Notes: generated by a model from the letters alone, not told the origin. Counted from the first letter of the stretch, positions 23,516 through 35,458 are shown. The stretch is DNA of 64,000 bases from Phaseolus vulgaris (GCF_000499845.2 NC_023759.2:17712272-17776271), one strand, 5' to 3'. Program-made: numbers and translations.

Positions 23516-26500
23516 TCAAATGTGCAAGATATTAACCAAGTCTAAACAATGTTCAAACTTGGCCCTTGTAACCACCTTGGTGAGCATATCTGCAGGATTC
23601 TCCGTAATGTGAATCTTCTGGAGAACAATCTCCTCTTCTTCGAGAATCTCACGCACAAAGTGATAGCGAACATCAATGTGCTTCGTCCGTGCATGAAAGA
23701 CTTGATTCTTGGCTAAATGAATAGCACTCTGATTGTTAGAATATAACTCAAGTTGTTTCTGACCAACTCCCAAGTCTTTTAGCAACCCATGAAGCCAAAT
23801 TGCTTCCTTCACAACCTCTGTAATCGCCATATACTTTGCCTCTGTTGTAGACAAAGCCACCGTAGACTGCAAGGTAGACTTCCAACTAACTGGCGCTTTT
23901 GCTAAAGTGAACAAATAGCCAGTTGTAGACGTTGCTTATACAAATCACCTGCATAATCAGAATCAAAATATCCAACTATGCATTGACCAAGTGATTCATC
24001 TTGCTCAAATGCCAATCCAACATCTAAGGTATTTTGGAGGTACCGTAGAATCCATCTCACAGCTTGCTAATGACCCTTACCCGGATCATGCATATACCTG
24101 CTAACAACACTCACAGCCTGTGAAATATCTGGTCTCATACACACCATTGCATACATCAAGCTTCCAACTGTTAGAAAGTATGGCTTTAAACTAGAGGGGG
24201 GGGTGAATGGTTTAAAGAGGGATTTCGAAAACTTTTAAGCTTTGAATGAAATTACTTTGAGAATATCTTGATTAAGAAATCAGTTTTTCAAAACACAAAG
24301 CTAAAAGCACAGCACCAGAAAAACAATCGGTTGTTTCGCAGAAACAATCGGTTGTTTATACCAGTTTACAAAAATAAAAACTAAATTTAAAGAGTTAAGG
24401 GATAGAGAAAAAAGCACACAGAGATTTATACTGGTTCACTCTAAACCCAGAGCTTCATCCAGTCTTCTCAGAACTCACTGAGGAATTCCACTAAGCAATC
24501 AAACCTAGATCACTTACAGGTTTTGTATCTTCGTGTATACCAAAATGTTGTAGTACCTTCTGCAAATACTGCTTCTGTGACAACCAAAGTTTTCCCCTCT
24601 CTCTGTCCCTGTTTATCTCCATGCCGAGAATCTTCTTGGCTTCCCCCAAATCCTTCATCTCGAACTCTTTACTCAACTGAGCCTTTAACCTGTCAATCTC
24701 AACTTGGCTCTTTGCTGCAATCAGCATATCATCAACATATAAGAGTAAGTAAATATAGGAACCATCTTGAATTTTGCGCAAATACACACAATGATCATAT
24801 TTGCTTCTCTTGTACTTCTGATCCTTCATGAACTTATCAAATTGTTTGTACCACTGTCTCGGAGATTGTTTCAGTCCATACAACGATTTGCTAAGTTTAC
24901 AAACCCAATCTTCTTTACCAACAACCTTGTATCCTTTTGGTTGAGTCATATAGATTTCCTCATTCAAATCACCGTGTAGGAACGCGATCTTTACATCAAG
25001 TTGAGCTAACTCCAAATTCAACTGTGCTACCAAGGCCAACAAAATTCGAATGGAGGAATGTTTAACAACTGGAGAAAACACCTCATTATAATCAATTCCC
25101 TCCCTCTGAGCAAAGCCTTTAGCAACCAACCTTGCCTTGTAGCGAACATCTTCTTTATTAGGAAATCCTTCTTTCTTTGCAAATAGCCATTTGCACCCAA
25201 TTGCCTTCTTACCTTTTGGTACTTATGCCAGCTTCCACGTCTTATTCTTCTTCAAAGACTTCATGTCCTCTTCCATCGCACCCGCCCAATTACCACTCTC
25301 TGAACTCAGAATGGCTTCTGGGTTAGTGGATGGAATGTCATCAACAACTGAAAGTGCATAGGCAACCATATCCATGAAACGAGCAGGCTTTTGAATATCT
25401 CGTTTTTGTCTTCTAACTGCAATTGGCGCTGATTGTTGTTGAGATTCTTGGGTAGGAACCTCTTCCTTATCTGACTCTTCTTCTGCCATAGAAGAGTCAC
25501 TTGTGGTATTTCGTGTTGGGATCACCACTGTCTGTTCAAACTCCACCTACTTCCGGGCACACTCCACCCGTTACGGAGTACTATCAGCTCCTTCTGGATT
25601 TACCTTATTTAACATGGCAGATTCATCAAAGGTAACATCCCTGCTGATAATCGTCTTCTTTGCCTCTAGACACCATAAACGGTATCCCTTCACTCTAGGA
25701 CTAAAGCCCATGAAAAGAGCTTTCTTTGCCCGTGGATCCAACTTTGATTCAATCACATGATAATATGCAATAGAACCAAAAACATGCAAATAATCATAAT
25801 CAGTTGCAGGTTTTCCAGACCATACCTCTAACGGGGTTTTGCCATCTATAGCAGATGATGACAAACGATTGACGAGATGTTGAGCGTATGTCACAGCCTC
25901 AGCCCAAAACTCTCTGCCTAACTCAGCATTAGACATCATACAACGAACTTTCTCCACAAATGTCTTGTTCATACGCTTTGACACCCTATTCTGCTGTGGT
26001 GTTTTTCTAACAGTGAAGTGTCGAACTATGCCACAATCTTGGCATACTTTCAGGAACAGATCACTCTTGTATTCTCCTCCATTGTCTATTTGGAGAACCT
26101 TAATCTTCCTTCCTATCTGGTTTTCAACTTGAGCTTTCCACTTAAGGAAAATTTCAAGCACATCATTTTTGTTCTTCATAGTAAACACCCAAACTCTCTT
26201 GGAAAAATCATCCACAAAAGTGATAAAATAATGCCTACCTCCGATTGACAGAGTCTTGGCAGGTCCCCACACATCTGAATGCACATAATCCAGAATACCC
26301 TTGGTATTGTAAATTGCAGTACCAAACTTCACTTTTCGTTATTTTCCCAGAACACAATGCTCACAAAACTCAAGTTTGCAAGCCTTCCTACCTTTCAACA
26401 ATCGCTACTGTCCCCACCACTGTACTACCTTGATAGTAATACAGATTGTTCTTCCTCGCGCCTTTCAACATCACCAGTGCTCCTGAAGTTGCTTTAAGAA

Positions 26501-27672
26501 TTCCATCTCGCATCGTCACAACTAGGCCTTTAGATTCTAAAGCCCCCAATGAGACGAGATTCTTCTTCAACTTTGGCACGTACCGTACATCCTGTGAATC
26601 CATCATGATTCCGTAACTTGATTGAACCTATCCCAGCTGTCTTGCATGGATTATCATTACCCATGTAAACAACCCCGCCATCAAGTTCTTGAAATTCAAA
26701 GAACCATTCCCGAATGGGACACATATGATAGGTACAACCTGAATCCAATATCCACTCATTTGGATACGATGATGTTGAAAGCGAGACAATTAAAGAGATA
26801 TCTGATTCCACATCACTTTTGCATTCTGCAACATTTGCATCTTGCGGAGCCTTCCCTTTCTTCTACAGTTTTGGACAGTCTTTCTTCCAGTGTCCTTTCT
26901 CATGACAGAAAGCACACAAATCTTTGGCAACGGCTCGACCTTTAGAATTAGACCTCCCTCTTCTCCCCTTTGTATGGCTTTGCTAACGACCTCTTGCCAC
27001 CAATGCTTCTTCTGATGTCGTTGATTTGGTTTTCATCTTATCATGCTTTCTCAATTCATGACTATATAAAGCAGAACAAACAACATCTAAGGACACATTC
27101 TCCTTCCCGTGAAGGAGCGTAGTCTCCAAATGTTCAAATTCACCAGGAAGAGATGATAACAACATCAAAGCCAAATCCTCATCCTCGAACTTCACATCTA
27201 AATTCAACAGGTCTGCTACTAATTGATTAAACATAGTGATGTGTGCATTCATAGTAGTACCTTGTTGGTAGTCAAATCGGAACAACATTTTCTTCATCCA
27301 GAGCTTATTCTGACCACTCTTCTTCAGAAACTTGTTCTCCAATGCCTTCCACAGTTTGTGTGCAGAAGTCTCATTTTTTACAGCATACTTCTGCTCTCTG
27401 GACAGGCAGGATCAAATAGTTCCGCATGCCAACCGGTTGATGATGCTCTAGTCTTTCTCCTCTACCTCTTCTAGTTTCTCTCCTTCAATAGCAATATCAA
27501 GACCCTGCTGAAAAAGAGAGTCCAAGACCTCTCCTTGCCACATGCCAAAATGTCCAGTGCCATCAAATATTTCCACCGCCAATTTCAAAGTGGACACCGG
27601 GAACCTCGACCATGATGACGAGGAGCCCGACACTCTGGATACATCCTTCACTTCTTCTTCTTGATTTTCCAT
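23516..27672 (-). pseudogene. Copia gag-pol polyprotein, interrupted
   Basis: Reading down the minus strand: gag with ETSAHKLWKALENKFLKKSG and SLPGEFEHLETTLLHG (27672-26983). A zinc knuckle [14 protein letters not shown] near 26920. Protease with LDSGCTYHM (about 26745), where D-S-G is the active site. Integrase core 26332-25571, with DVWGPAKT, FVDDFSKRVWVF, IDNGGEYKSD and TPQQNRVSKRMN. RT 25129-24491 with the active-site YVDDM. RNase H 23914-23516 with [10 protein letters not shown] and [11 protein letters not shown]. Stops lie between gag, protease and integrase pieces, and about 40 RT codons are lost at the nested insertion. Not functional. Confidence 0.9.
24169..24516 (-). repeat. SIRE-like LTR fragment nested in the copia RT
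   Basis: On the plus strand it starts TGTTAGAAAGTATGG, then CTAGAGGGGGGGGTGAATGG, and carries paired AACAATCGGTTGTTT motifs and ACTGGTTCACTC. In its own sense (minus) that is the 3' end of the same LTR family as 33394-34427. Only about 350 bp remain. It separates RT from the SLMYAMVCMRPDIS segment of the host element. Confidence 0.65.
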
Positions 27673-27736
27673 TACAAACTCAAAATATAGTATTCAATAT
27701 TACAAATAATTTCAAACAACCCAAGGGCGAACCTTC

Positions 27737-27749
27737 GACTCTGATACCA
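27737..27749 (-). other. Primer-binding site (initiator tRNA-Met type)
   Basis: TGGTATCAGAGTC on the minus strand, two bases inside the 5' LTR; this is the usual minus-strand primer site of plant copia elements. Confidence 0.88.
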
Positions 27750-27751
27750 CT

Positions 27752-28070
27752 TGTTGGGAAAAATGGGTAATTTCCCCATTAAAACAGAACACTAACAGAG
27801 CTACCCGACAAATAATATTGAATAAACAAAGCGGAATAATAAAAGAGATAAAGAGGAAAAAACACACCAGAAAATTGTTAACGGAGTTTGACCAATTTAG
27901 CCTAATCTCCGAGCACAGCTGAAACAGTCCGCTTTTATTATTATGAGAGAAGATATTACAACTTGGGAGATTTAACGGTGAAGGAGGAGATGTTAATTTA
28001 TAACCCTCAAATCTTCTTCTCAAACAATGAACCCACCGATGTGGGACTTGGGATTAAGCAAAAATCAACA
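27752..28070 (-). repeat. 5' LTR of the copia element
   Basis: 319 bp from TGTTGGGAAA to AATCAACA. It differs from the other LTR by scattered substitutions and a few short indels (for example a longer stretch around CCGAGCACAGCTGAAACAG), so the insertion is not very recent. Confidence 0.93.
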
Positions 28071-29040
28071 ATTGATATCAGTCTTTCTTTTACATGTTCG
28101 TTTCTTAACTATTTTACTCATTCTTAAGGCCATCAAACTTTCAATTGCTTTATTTCTTCCCCAGTGGCACTTTTTCTTCCATTTCTTGAAGATATCGGAA
28201 CTTAGAGATGAGATGCATGCGACCCCAACTTGTTGAGGCTAAAAATTATAGAGCGCAAAGAACATGAAAGAGGACTTTCGTAGAGTAACTCACTGTATTG
28301 ATTTGAATGAAAAAAAGAAACCACTGAGTTTGATACATGTTCTATTTATAGAGCTTATTGAAGAAGTAATTAATAACAACAAATTAACCAACTAATCTCA
28401 ACAGCCACAATTAACCAACAATTTGTAACAAAAGAAAATCAGGTGAGTAATTTATTGGCCATATCCACCAATTTACTCATCACTCAGGTGTAAAAATACC
28501 TGCTCCTCACCATAACCCTGTTTGGTTCTAGTCTTCTAGATGTATCTACCCATGATTTCTTTTTTTTCCTTTCCTTTCTTGTTGTGCCATTATCTGTCAT
28601 AAAAATTGAAATTTGAACTTCGAGAGACTACCCCTTCAGATGATTCATGCTAACTTCGTTTGAACGCAAAGCTTTCACAACTTCTACCCACCTGAGTTTA
28701 CTTGGCGGCTAATGCAAACACTTGAAACGAGGAAACTACACAAAAATGCTTTGCTTCTTTTGCCCCAGAGACCAAAAGCTGGTCAAGCTATGTTGAGCCA
28801 ATTAGAAGGAAACATTCTTTATATTTTCTAACATGTTATTGTACAATAACTTAAATATGACATTATTTTTGAACATACATAAGATAACCAAATAACGTAA
28901 TGATATCATATGTTAAGTTGTTAGAGGTGGGGTATAGATTTCACGGATTGTTGGCATAAATAGTAATGGATTACAACAAGGTTCACACATAACCAAGATA
29001 ATAAAAAAAACACAGAAAGCAGAGAGACCCAAAAAGAGAG
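28071..29040. other. Spacer upstream of the phytocyanin gene; possible old LTR piece
   Basis: 28232-28510 contains TCTATTTATAGAGC (a TATA-like TATAAATAGA on the minus strand) and direct phrases such as TTAACCAAC repeated within 50 bases, which look like a decayed LTR. I cannot set its ends. 28956-28962 (ATAAATA) could be the TATA box of the phytocyanin gene, 79 bases before its ATG. Confidence 0.3.
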
Positions 29041-29716
29041 ATGGGGCGCAAGAACACAATTTTCTTGGCACTGTTTGTTGCTTTGATTACAAATGAGGCC
29101 ATGGCAGAACAACATGTAGTTGGTGGAAGCCAAGGTTGGGATGCATCCACAAACTTTAATTCTTGGGTTTCGGGCCAAACATTTAATGTTGGCGATCAAC
29201 TTGGTACGTTTCTTACACAGAATTTAAAGGATTCATTTACTCAGTTACTTTGAGAAAAAAATTACTTTCAGTTCATACAAATTTAACTCTAATTTAAAAA
29301 CTTAAACGATGAATTGGAATATTCCCCTGAAAATTGATTTAATTTGACTGATACTTTTATTCCTTTTTGTTTTGATAGTTTTCAAGTACTCTTCTGGGTT
29401 GCATAGTGTGGTTGAACTAGGTAGTGAGAGTGAGTACAAGAATTGTGATCTTGGGAATACAGTGAACTCAATGAGCAGTGGCAATGATGTTGTGAAACTG
29501 AACAAGCCTGGTGCACGTTACTTTGCATGTGGTACTTTAGGTCATTGTGGTCAAGGTATGAAGGTGAAGATCACAACAGTGTCTGGAACATCTTCCCCTG
29601 CATCATCATCATCATCATCGTCATCTTCTTCTTCTTCATCTTCAGCCTCACAATGCTTCAGCTCTCTTGTGTTCATTTTTGCATCGTTGATTGCCTCTCT
29701 GCTTAACCAGTTTTGA
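29041..29716 (+). CDS. Phytocyanin (blue copper protein), GPI-anchored type
   Basis: Exons 29041-29203 and 29379-29716, GT/AG intron of 175 bp, phase 1, giving 166 aa. Residues 1-22 are a signal peptide ending in AMA. The cupredoxin domain follows: VVGGSQGWDASTNFNSW, then FNVGDQLVFKY, which spans the intron. Copper ligands by family pattern: His of GLHSVVEL, Cys of YFACGT, His of GHCG, and the Met of GMKV. The axial Met points to the uclacyanin/plantacyanin side rather than the Gln of stellacyanins. After the domain come a run of 14 serines and a hydrophobic end (SLVFIFASLIASLLNQF), typical of a GPI-anchor signal. Likely role: cell-surface electron transfer or signalling; partner unknown. The single intron is at the position usual for phytocyanins. 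Confidence 0.93.
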
Positions 29717-31279
29717 TTCATGATTTGAGTTGAGCTTGTGAAGTTTTTCTAGAATGGACTTTTGGCCATGATTTCATTGTCTATGTTGAAATTATAGTTA
29801 AATAACAGGGGTCATGGGATATTTCTTTTAATCATTTTGGAAATTGCTATATACATAGAATATACATAGGGTTATACTGTTTTCCATCAATTTTTATGTC
29901 ATTCTCCATTATTAATATTATTGTCATCTTATTAACCATTTATAAAACCAAGTACATTAAATTATTGTAAAAAGTTATTTCTTTGAGCATTCTAAAATAC
30001 AAAATTAATAGTAATATTAATATCTTTAACACTTTTAATTCAATTTTTTCAACAAGTATGAGACAAGAATTTTATAGTTAACCCAAAAACGTTATCAAGG
30101 AAAATTGTACACCTTTTCAATGAAATGGAAAATAATGAATATATGTGTTCAACAATTTCAAAAAAAGAAACAACTTTAATAGTTGTGTTCGGATCCACTT
30201 GTGGCGAAAGATGGAAATGCGATTTGGATTGGAAAGTGAAAAGTTGAGGGTGTGAGAGTGTGGAAATGTGAAGATTTGAAAAGAAAGTTGATGATGTTTG
30301 GATTGGGGTATATTAGAGTGAATGTAAGAGAAAAATTGAAGTATGTGATGTAGTGGTTGTAAGGATATTTTGAATTGTTTTTAATGATGTAAATTGTAAG
30401 ATTACAAATTTATCCTTATCCATAATAAAAAAATAATAATAATTAATTTTGTGCATATTTTAGTTAATTAAAATAATAAAAATTACAATTATAAATAAAA
30501 TAATATAAAATTAAAATAAATAAATGAAATTAAAAATTTAAATATAATTATATTATTTTTCATTTTATTAATTTAAATTAATTTTGTTAGTTAAATTAGT
30601 GTATTTAGATTTTAATATTGTTTATGGTTATTTAATTTATATTATATTATATATATATATATTAAGTATATGTTTTTTATATAAAAACACAAATATTAAT
30701 GATAATTTTTTGAATGGTTCCTATTCAAATACTACACACCGTCATACACATACATTTACTTGGGGTAAAAATGAAAATTAAAAGGTCCCAATGTGACTTT
30801 CCCATAATGTTTCATTTTCTCTTTAACTATGAGAGGATACCTTACGTCCCTCACTCACATTTCTTTGCTCCTACATCCGTGCAAATGATTAAGAGTCTGT
30901 TTGCTCCAGGGTGAGTCTTGTGCATGAGGACGAAAAGGAGGGGATGATTTGCATTTGGTTTAAGGGATATGCGCGAAAGAGAGAGTAAGTATACAAGCGT
31001 GAATAGTAAAATTGTTTCTCCTCCTCATAGCACAGAAACAACGAGAAAGACACATAACCAAATGTAATTTCCAATTTTGTCCCACATAGTAAACAAGTTT
31101 CAGTAACTTTATATTAATAAATTTGATTATCATAAAGTAAAAGTAAAAGTATATGAATTTCATTCTCAAATCTTTATAATAATATAATATAATAATAATA
31201 ATAATAATAAATCATATAAATTAAATAATAAATAATTTTTAAAATAATGATAATAAATATAAATTAAATAAATTAATAA
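29717..31279. other. AT-rich spacer; no gene seen
   Basis: Contains the phytocyanin 3' UTR, a dispersed repeat (30190-30400) and an (AAT)n microsatellite near 31179-31215 just before the next LTR. Confidence 0.5.
30190..30400 (+). repeat. Dispersed repeat, copy related to 15466-15620
   Basis: TGTGGAAATGTGAAGATTTG, AAAAGAAAGTTGATGATGTT and TGGATTGGGGTA resemble the reverse complement of the block near 15500. Class not known; perhaps a hAT-like MITE. Confidence 0.4.
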
Positions 31280-32071
31280 TGTACTGAACAGAGTGCTCAA
31301 TGCTTAGGGGTCAGAGCTCAGTGCATGGTGTGGGTAGGTCAGTTCGGCTGTTGGACTTTTAAAGTAGGTCATGAGTTTGTTCCAGTTACGTTAGTAAGCC
31401 CGTTGGAGAATAATTGAAATAATATTTTTATACGCTAATATAAAGTTAGTAGTAAAAGATATTTCTTAACCTAAGAGTGTGTGTTAGTACACGTAGTGGT
31501 TAAGTCACGTAAATATATTTTAACCTAAGTGTGTGTTTAGGGCACGTAGTGGTTAAGTTTCATACATAGTGAAAGATAACGTTGGACCATGAGTTAGGGT
31601 GCCCACGTAAACATAATATTTTCATGCAGTTAGCATCTGAAGATAAGTGGTGCCCCGTTAGCAAGTGATTTTTCTGTTGTTATTTTATGCTCTCATTAGA
31701 GTCAAGATTCTTTTTTGTTGTAGCACCCTGAGTGGAGGTGCCCATAAACAGAATGTTTTCTGTTACGTATGCTTCGGTTGAGATTAAATTCTCATGAGAG
31801 AAAACTGTTACAAGAGATAAGCTATAAAAGGGGCTTGAGACCCAAGGTAAATGTACGTTGTTTTTTAGACTGAAACTGAATACTTCTTTAATTTTAGTAA
31901 GCTCTTACTGATTTGATCGTCAGATTGTGATCAACAGGTATGACCCCCTCTGTTTCAACAGAGTCACGTTTCAATGCAACAATAAGATGTAGAACAAACT
32001 CCAGAAGAGACAGATCAAAAGTGGAGCTTCTCACCATAGTCAACCGACGAGAAAGTCAACTGGAAAGAACA
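31280..32071 (+). repeat. 5' LTR of the second Tat-type element
   Basis: About 792 bp from TGTACTGAAC to GGAAAGAACA, after an AT-rich flank. TATAAAAG at 31823-31830 is a likely promoter. The 3' part matches the LTR at 4308-5050 (TGATTTGATCGTC, ATCAACAGGTATGACCCCCT). It is followed directly by TTTAGCACCCACCGTGGGG, the primer-site region characteristic of these elements. Confidence 0.8.
31823..31830 (+). promoter_or_regulatory. TATA box of the second Tat LTR
   Basis: TATAAAAG about 240 bases before the LTR end, the same relative place as in the first LTR. Confidence 0.5.
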
Positions 32072-32140
32072 TTTAGCACCCACCGTGGGGCCTGATAAAA
32101 CTTGATCCCATCCAAATTTGTGTTTGAGTTTTCTAGCGAT

Positions 32141-33393
32141 ATGAGGAACACTAGGCATGGACCGCTAGGATCTGAAGGGAATGATGCCCCTTCCCTACAA
32201 TAGCTCATGGACACCGTGAGAGCTCTCCAAGAAGCCAACGAGCAGTATAGGCAAGAGCAGGAGTGGATCCAACAAGAGGCCAAAGCCAAGTAGGAAAGGC
32301 TGATGGCGGAAGCCAAAGTCAAGCAGGACATGCTAATGGCAGAGGCTAAAGTCGAACAAGAAAAGCTTATTGCAGAAGCTTGATCTGAGCAAGTGCTTAG
32401 GCAAGATCAACTGATGGCGAAGATAGATGCCTCATGAGCAAACAATAAGGAATTGCACAAAAATCTACAACAACTTGATTAACACTCTACAAGGGAGTGA
32501 GGTTTGAATGCGCCCCCAAGATCTCGTCCCAAGTCATTCTCACAGGCGATCATGGATGCGCTTGTGCCGCCACACTACATCACGCCTAAGATCGTTTTCA
32601 CGATAGTAGAAGACCTTGAAAACCATCTTACGACGTTCAATGCCCAAATGATTATTTCTGGGGGAGCAGATGTTGTCCATTGCAAGATGTTCATGGGTAC
32701 ATTCACAGGTACAACGCTATAGTGGTTTAGTGGGCTTCCTGATCGTCACATCACCTCCTTCAACCAGTTTTCTGAGTTGTTTAGGGAACGGTCTTTGTCA
32801 ACCAGGCCAAACCTCTGATTTCATATGACCTCTTCAGCGTGAAACAAAGACAAGGGGAGTCTCTAAAAAACTATTTAAACAGGTTCTGGGTGTTTATATT
32901 GAAGCTCCATACCCATGACGAGGCCCTGATGGTCAACGTCTTCGAACAAGGAGTCATGGAAGGACCATTTAGCGACTCATTGATTAGGAATTCGGCAGAG
33001 ACATTCGTCGAAATACGACGGTGGGGGGTCGCCCATATTAACCTGGAGGAGGTAGTGTCCATGAAGCAGAACACCTTGTATCCAGTACAGAACAAGCCCA
33101 AGGAAGGGAGTCGATCCCGACCTCTAAGGGTCAACGAAACCACGATCGAGAAGAGGACGGACTCGAGGCGCGCACCATACCCAACCAGGAAGAACGTGCC
33201 CAAGGCGAAGGCCCGGGAGGACTTGACATTTCGACCCAAGTTTCGGATATCTTACAAGGAATTGATGAGCGTACCAGGGGTTGTGGAAAAACTTAAGTTC
33301 CCCGAGAAGCTTGACAAGAATCTGGGGTCGTGAAAGGAGGCCTGGTGCAAATTCCACAAGGGATTTGGGCATGACGCCGAGCAATGTATAACT
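32141..33393 (+). pseudogene. Ty3/gypsy gag with many C-to-T type stops
   Basis: ATG at 32141 starts MRNTRHGPLGSEGND. A coiled coil with repeated MAEAKVKQ units follows. The gag core is intact in wording: FSQAIMDALVPPHYITPKI, then FNAQMIISGGADVVHCKMF. After one frameshift near 32790 comes RQRQGESLKNYLNRFWVF, then TFRPKFRISYKELMSV, ending in CKFHKGFGHDAEQC. In-frame stops lie at 32201, 32291, 32381, 32435, 32480, 32498, 32720 and 33331. Each could come from CAG, CAA or CGA by one C-to-T change. The last knuckle and linker codons are lost at the nested insertion. Confidence 0.85.
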
Positions 33394-34427
33394 TGTTAGA
33401 ATTAATGGCCTAAACAAGAGGATGATGAATTGTTTGACAAAAGATTTTCGCAAAGATTGGATAGGAATGAAGTTTTATCAACAATCACAAAAGAAGTAAT
33501 CAAGGAAGCCAATCAAACAAGGTAATTGAAACTGTTTGCAAAATATCAATCGGTTGTTTATGGAAGCAACAATACAAATTCAAATCAAACAGTTTATAAA
33601 GAGTGAGAGAGAGAGAAAGGTTTTACACAACCAATTTATACTGGTTCACTCAACCCTGAGCTACATCCAATCCCCAGAACAACCACTAGGTTTCCACTAG
33701 TAATCAATCACAAATTACACACACTCAAAGCCACAAAGAGGTGTTCTTGAAACCACAAGAGCACTCACCCTCTTTGCCTTCACACAACCTTAGTCAGAAC
33801 ACCCTTTGACCTTACAGGTTCACACACCTTTTACAAGTATAGAAAAGAACTATTACAAGAATGAGAAAGGAACAAATTACACCTGATAATTCAGGAATCA
33901 CAAAGCTCCTAAGATTAGATCTTGAACCAATGCACAACTACTTAGCAATCTTGCAAAAATTTGATTTGAATCTGTTCTAAAAAACAATTTCAATCTCACT
34001 TTCTGTTTTTTTTAACACAAAGAGAAACCATATTTATAGCTCTTAAAAGTAGTCGTTTTAGGCAATCAATCATGAGCCAAAACAGTTTTAATTCAACTGA
34101 AAACAAATTTAACAGGTTTTTGAAAAGCTGTTAGGAAATGTGACAATCAACCGGTTGAAATATCGTTTTAATCGGTTGAATTGGTTATGACAGTTAGTCA
34201 ACCAAGTCAAAAACAGTTTTGAAAACCTTCAATCAAGCTAAGTGTAAAACAACCGATTATATCGTGATTTCAACCGGTTGTTTTTCTCTTTGCTTAGAAA
34301 AACATTTTTCTCTTTTAACATAGATTGATTTAGCTTTGTGCATAGGACAAGAATGATCTGTACAAGAATTCTAAACACCCTAAAACTAAGCTCCAACCAA
34401 AAATACCAAAGCATAAACCCTTCAACA
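33394..34427 (-). repeat. SIRE-like LTR nested in gypsy gag
   Basis: On the plus strand it runs from TGTTAGAATTAATGGCC to CCTTCAACA, about 1034 bp. In its own (minus) sense it holds GAACCAGTATAAA-like promoter wording after GGATGTAGCTC, several AACCGGTTG motifs, and the terminal CAATTCATCATCCTCTTGTT. This fits SIRE/Maximus-type copia LTRs. No internal coding part is attached, so it is a solo LTR or remnant. Confidence 0.7.
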
Positions 34428-34432
34428 CAGAT

Positions 34433-35458
34433 TTGGAAGAGCCGCAAGGAGAGGTTGCTTCCAGGGACCAAGTGCATGAGGTACCGATCCATGGAGAGTT
34501 GAACACCATCTTAGGAGGATTCTCGGGAGGAGGGTGCACTGCCTCCAAGCGTAAGAGAAACGTGAGAGAAGTGATGAGCATGGAGGCGAGGAGACCTGAC
34601 CATCCATTAGAGCCCACCCTCTGCTTTACGAGCTCTAACTTAGAGGACGTGATCCCTCATGAAGATGATCCGGTGGTGATATCTGTCATCACTGTTAGAA
34701 GAAAGGTACATCGAGTTCTCATCGATCAGGGGAGCTCAGCTGATTTGATGTTCTGGTCGGCTATGGTTGCTTGTTTGGCTTTGCGGGAGATCAGGTGGAA
34801 GTACGCGGATATGTTGAGCTGAGGATGACTTTTTTAGATGGCACCTTAGCTCAAACGATTAACATCAGGTACAATGTAGTTAATGCCTTTTCAGCTTATA
34901 ATTTGCTTTTAGGGAGACCCTCTTTGAACAGGTTGGGTGCGGTGTACTCAACGAGGCACATGAAGATGAAGTTGTCTTCCCTTGATGGAGGGGTGATCAC
35001 CATCAAGTCTGATCAGAAGACGACAAGGAAGTTCTACGAGAGTAGCTTAAAAAGTAAAAGGGAAAGGTACTCAATCACTGTTCAAGCAGGAGAGCTAGAG
35101 GAGATTATGCAAGCTGAAGTTGCCAGTGAAAGGCGACCTGGACCTGCTGGTGAGATTCAGGAAAAGGAAATAGGAGGCAAGAATATCAAGCTCGGCACGT
35201 CGATATGTCAAGAGTTGCAGTACAAGATACCCGAGATAATATTGAAGCACATGGATTCTTTCGCTTGGTCATCCGCAAACATGTCCGGGATAGACCCAAA
35301 ATTTTTATGTCATAGGCTCACTATGGATGAGAAGGTCAGGCCGATAGTCCAGAGAAGGAGGAAATTCAATGAGGAAAGGCGCCTGGTCATAAAAGAAGAG
35401 ATGCAGAAGCTTCTGAATGCCGACCACAAAAGGAAAATCCAACATCCTGAGTGGTTGG
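34433..35458 (+). pseudogene. Ty3/gypsy protease and start of reverse transcriptase
   Basis: HGELNTILGGFSGGG (about 34490) is the conserved phrase before the protease. The protease active-site region reads VLIDQGSSADLMF, with DQGSS where classical enzymes have D-T/S-G. It continues in a second frame (34771-35458) with VVNAFSAYNLLLGRPSLNRL and MKMKLSS. The linker and RT start follow: MSGIDPKFLCHRLTMDEKVR, then VQRRRKFNEERR, and EEMQKLLNAD. The RT palm with YVDD is absent because the element is cut at 35458. One frameshift near 34790. Confidence 0.85.

Larger units (their letters stand above)
23101..28070 (-). mobile_element. Ty1-copia retrotransposon with both LTRs
   Basis: Two matching LTRs (23101-23408 and 27752-28070) flank a minus-strand gag-pol remnant. 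A primer-binding site for initiator tRNA-Met lies just inside the 5' LTR. Flanking bases ATTAA (23096-23100) and ATTGA (28071-28075) look like a 5-bp target duplication with one mismatch. Gene order protease, integrase, RT, RNase H is that of Ty1-copia; the RT style suggests the Tork branch. A SIRE-like LTR piece (24169-24516) interrupts the RT. Confidence 0.9.
31280..35458 (+). mobile_element. 5' half of a second Tat-type Ty3/gypsy element
   Basis: 5' LTR (31280-32071), primer-site region, gag, protease and the beginning of RT are present in order. RT breaks off at HPEWLVI, where a chromovirus-type LTR starts. Integrase, antisense ORF and 3' LTR are missing. A SIRE-like LTR (33394-34427) sits between gag and protease. 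Confidence 0.85.

Noticed and set aside
24523..26945. Plus-strand open frames across the copia pol
   Set aside because: Antisense to clear RT, integrase and protease coding sequence.
29605..29650. Serine run in the phytocyanin as a sequencing or repeat artefact
   Set aside because: A serine-rich linker before a GPI signal is normal for phytocyanins, and the frame stays open on both sides.
32871..33453. Minus-strand open frames antisense to gypsy gag
   Set aside because: Shadow of the gag frame; gag wording on the plus strand is clear and the antisense translation matches nothing.
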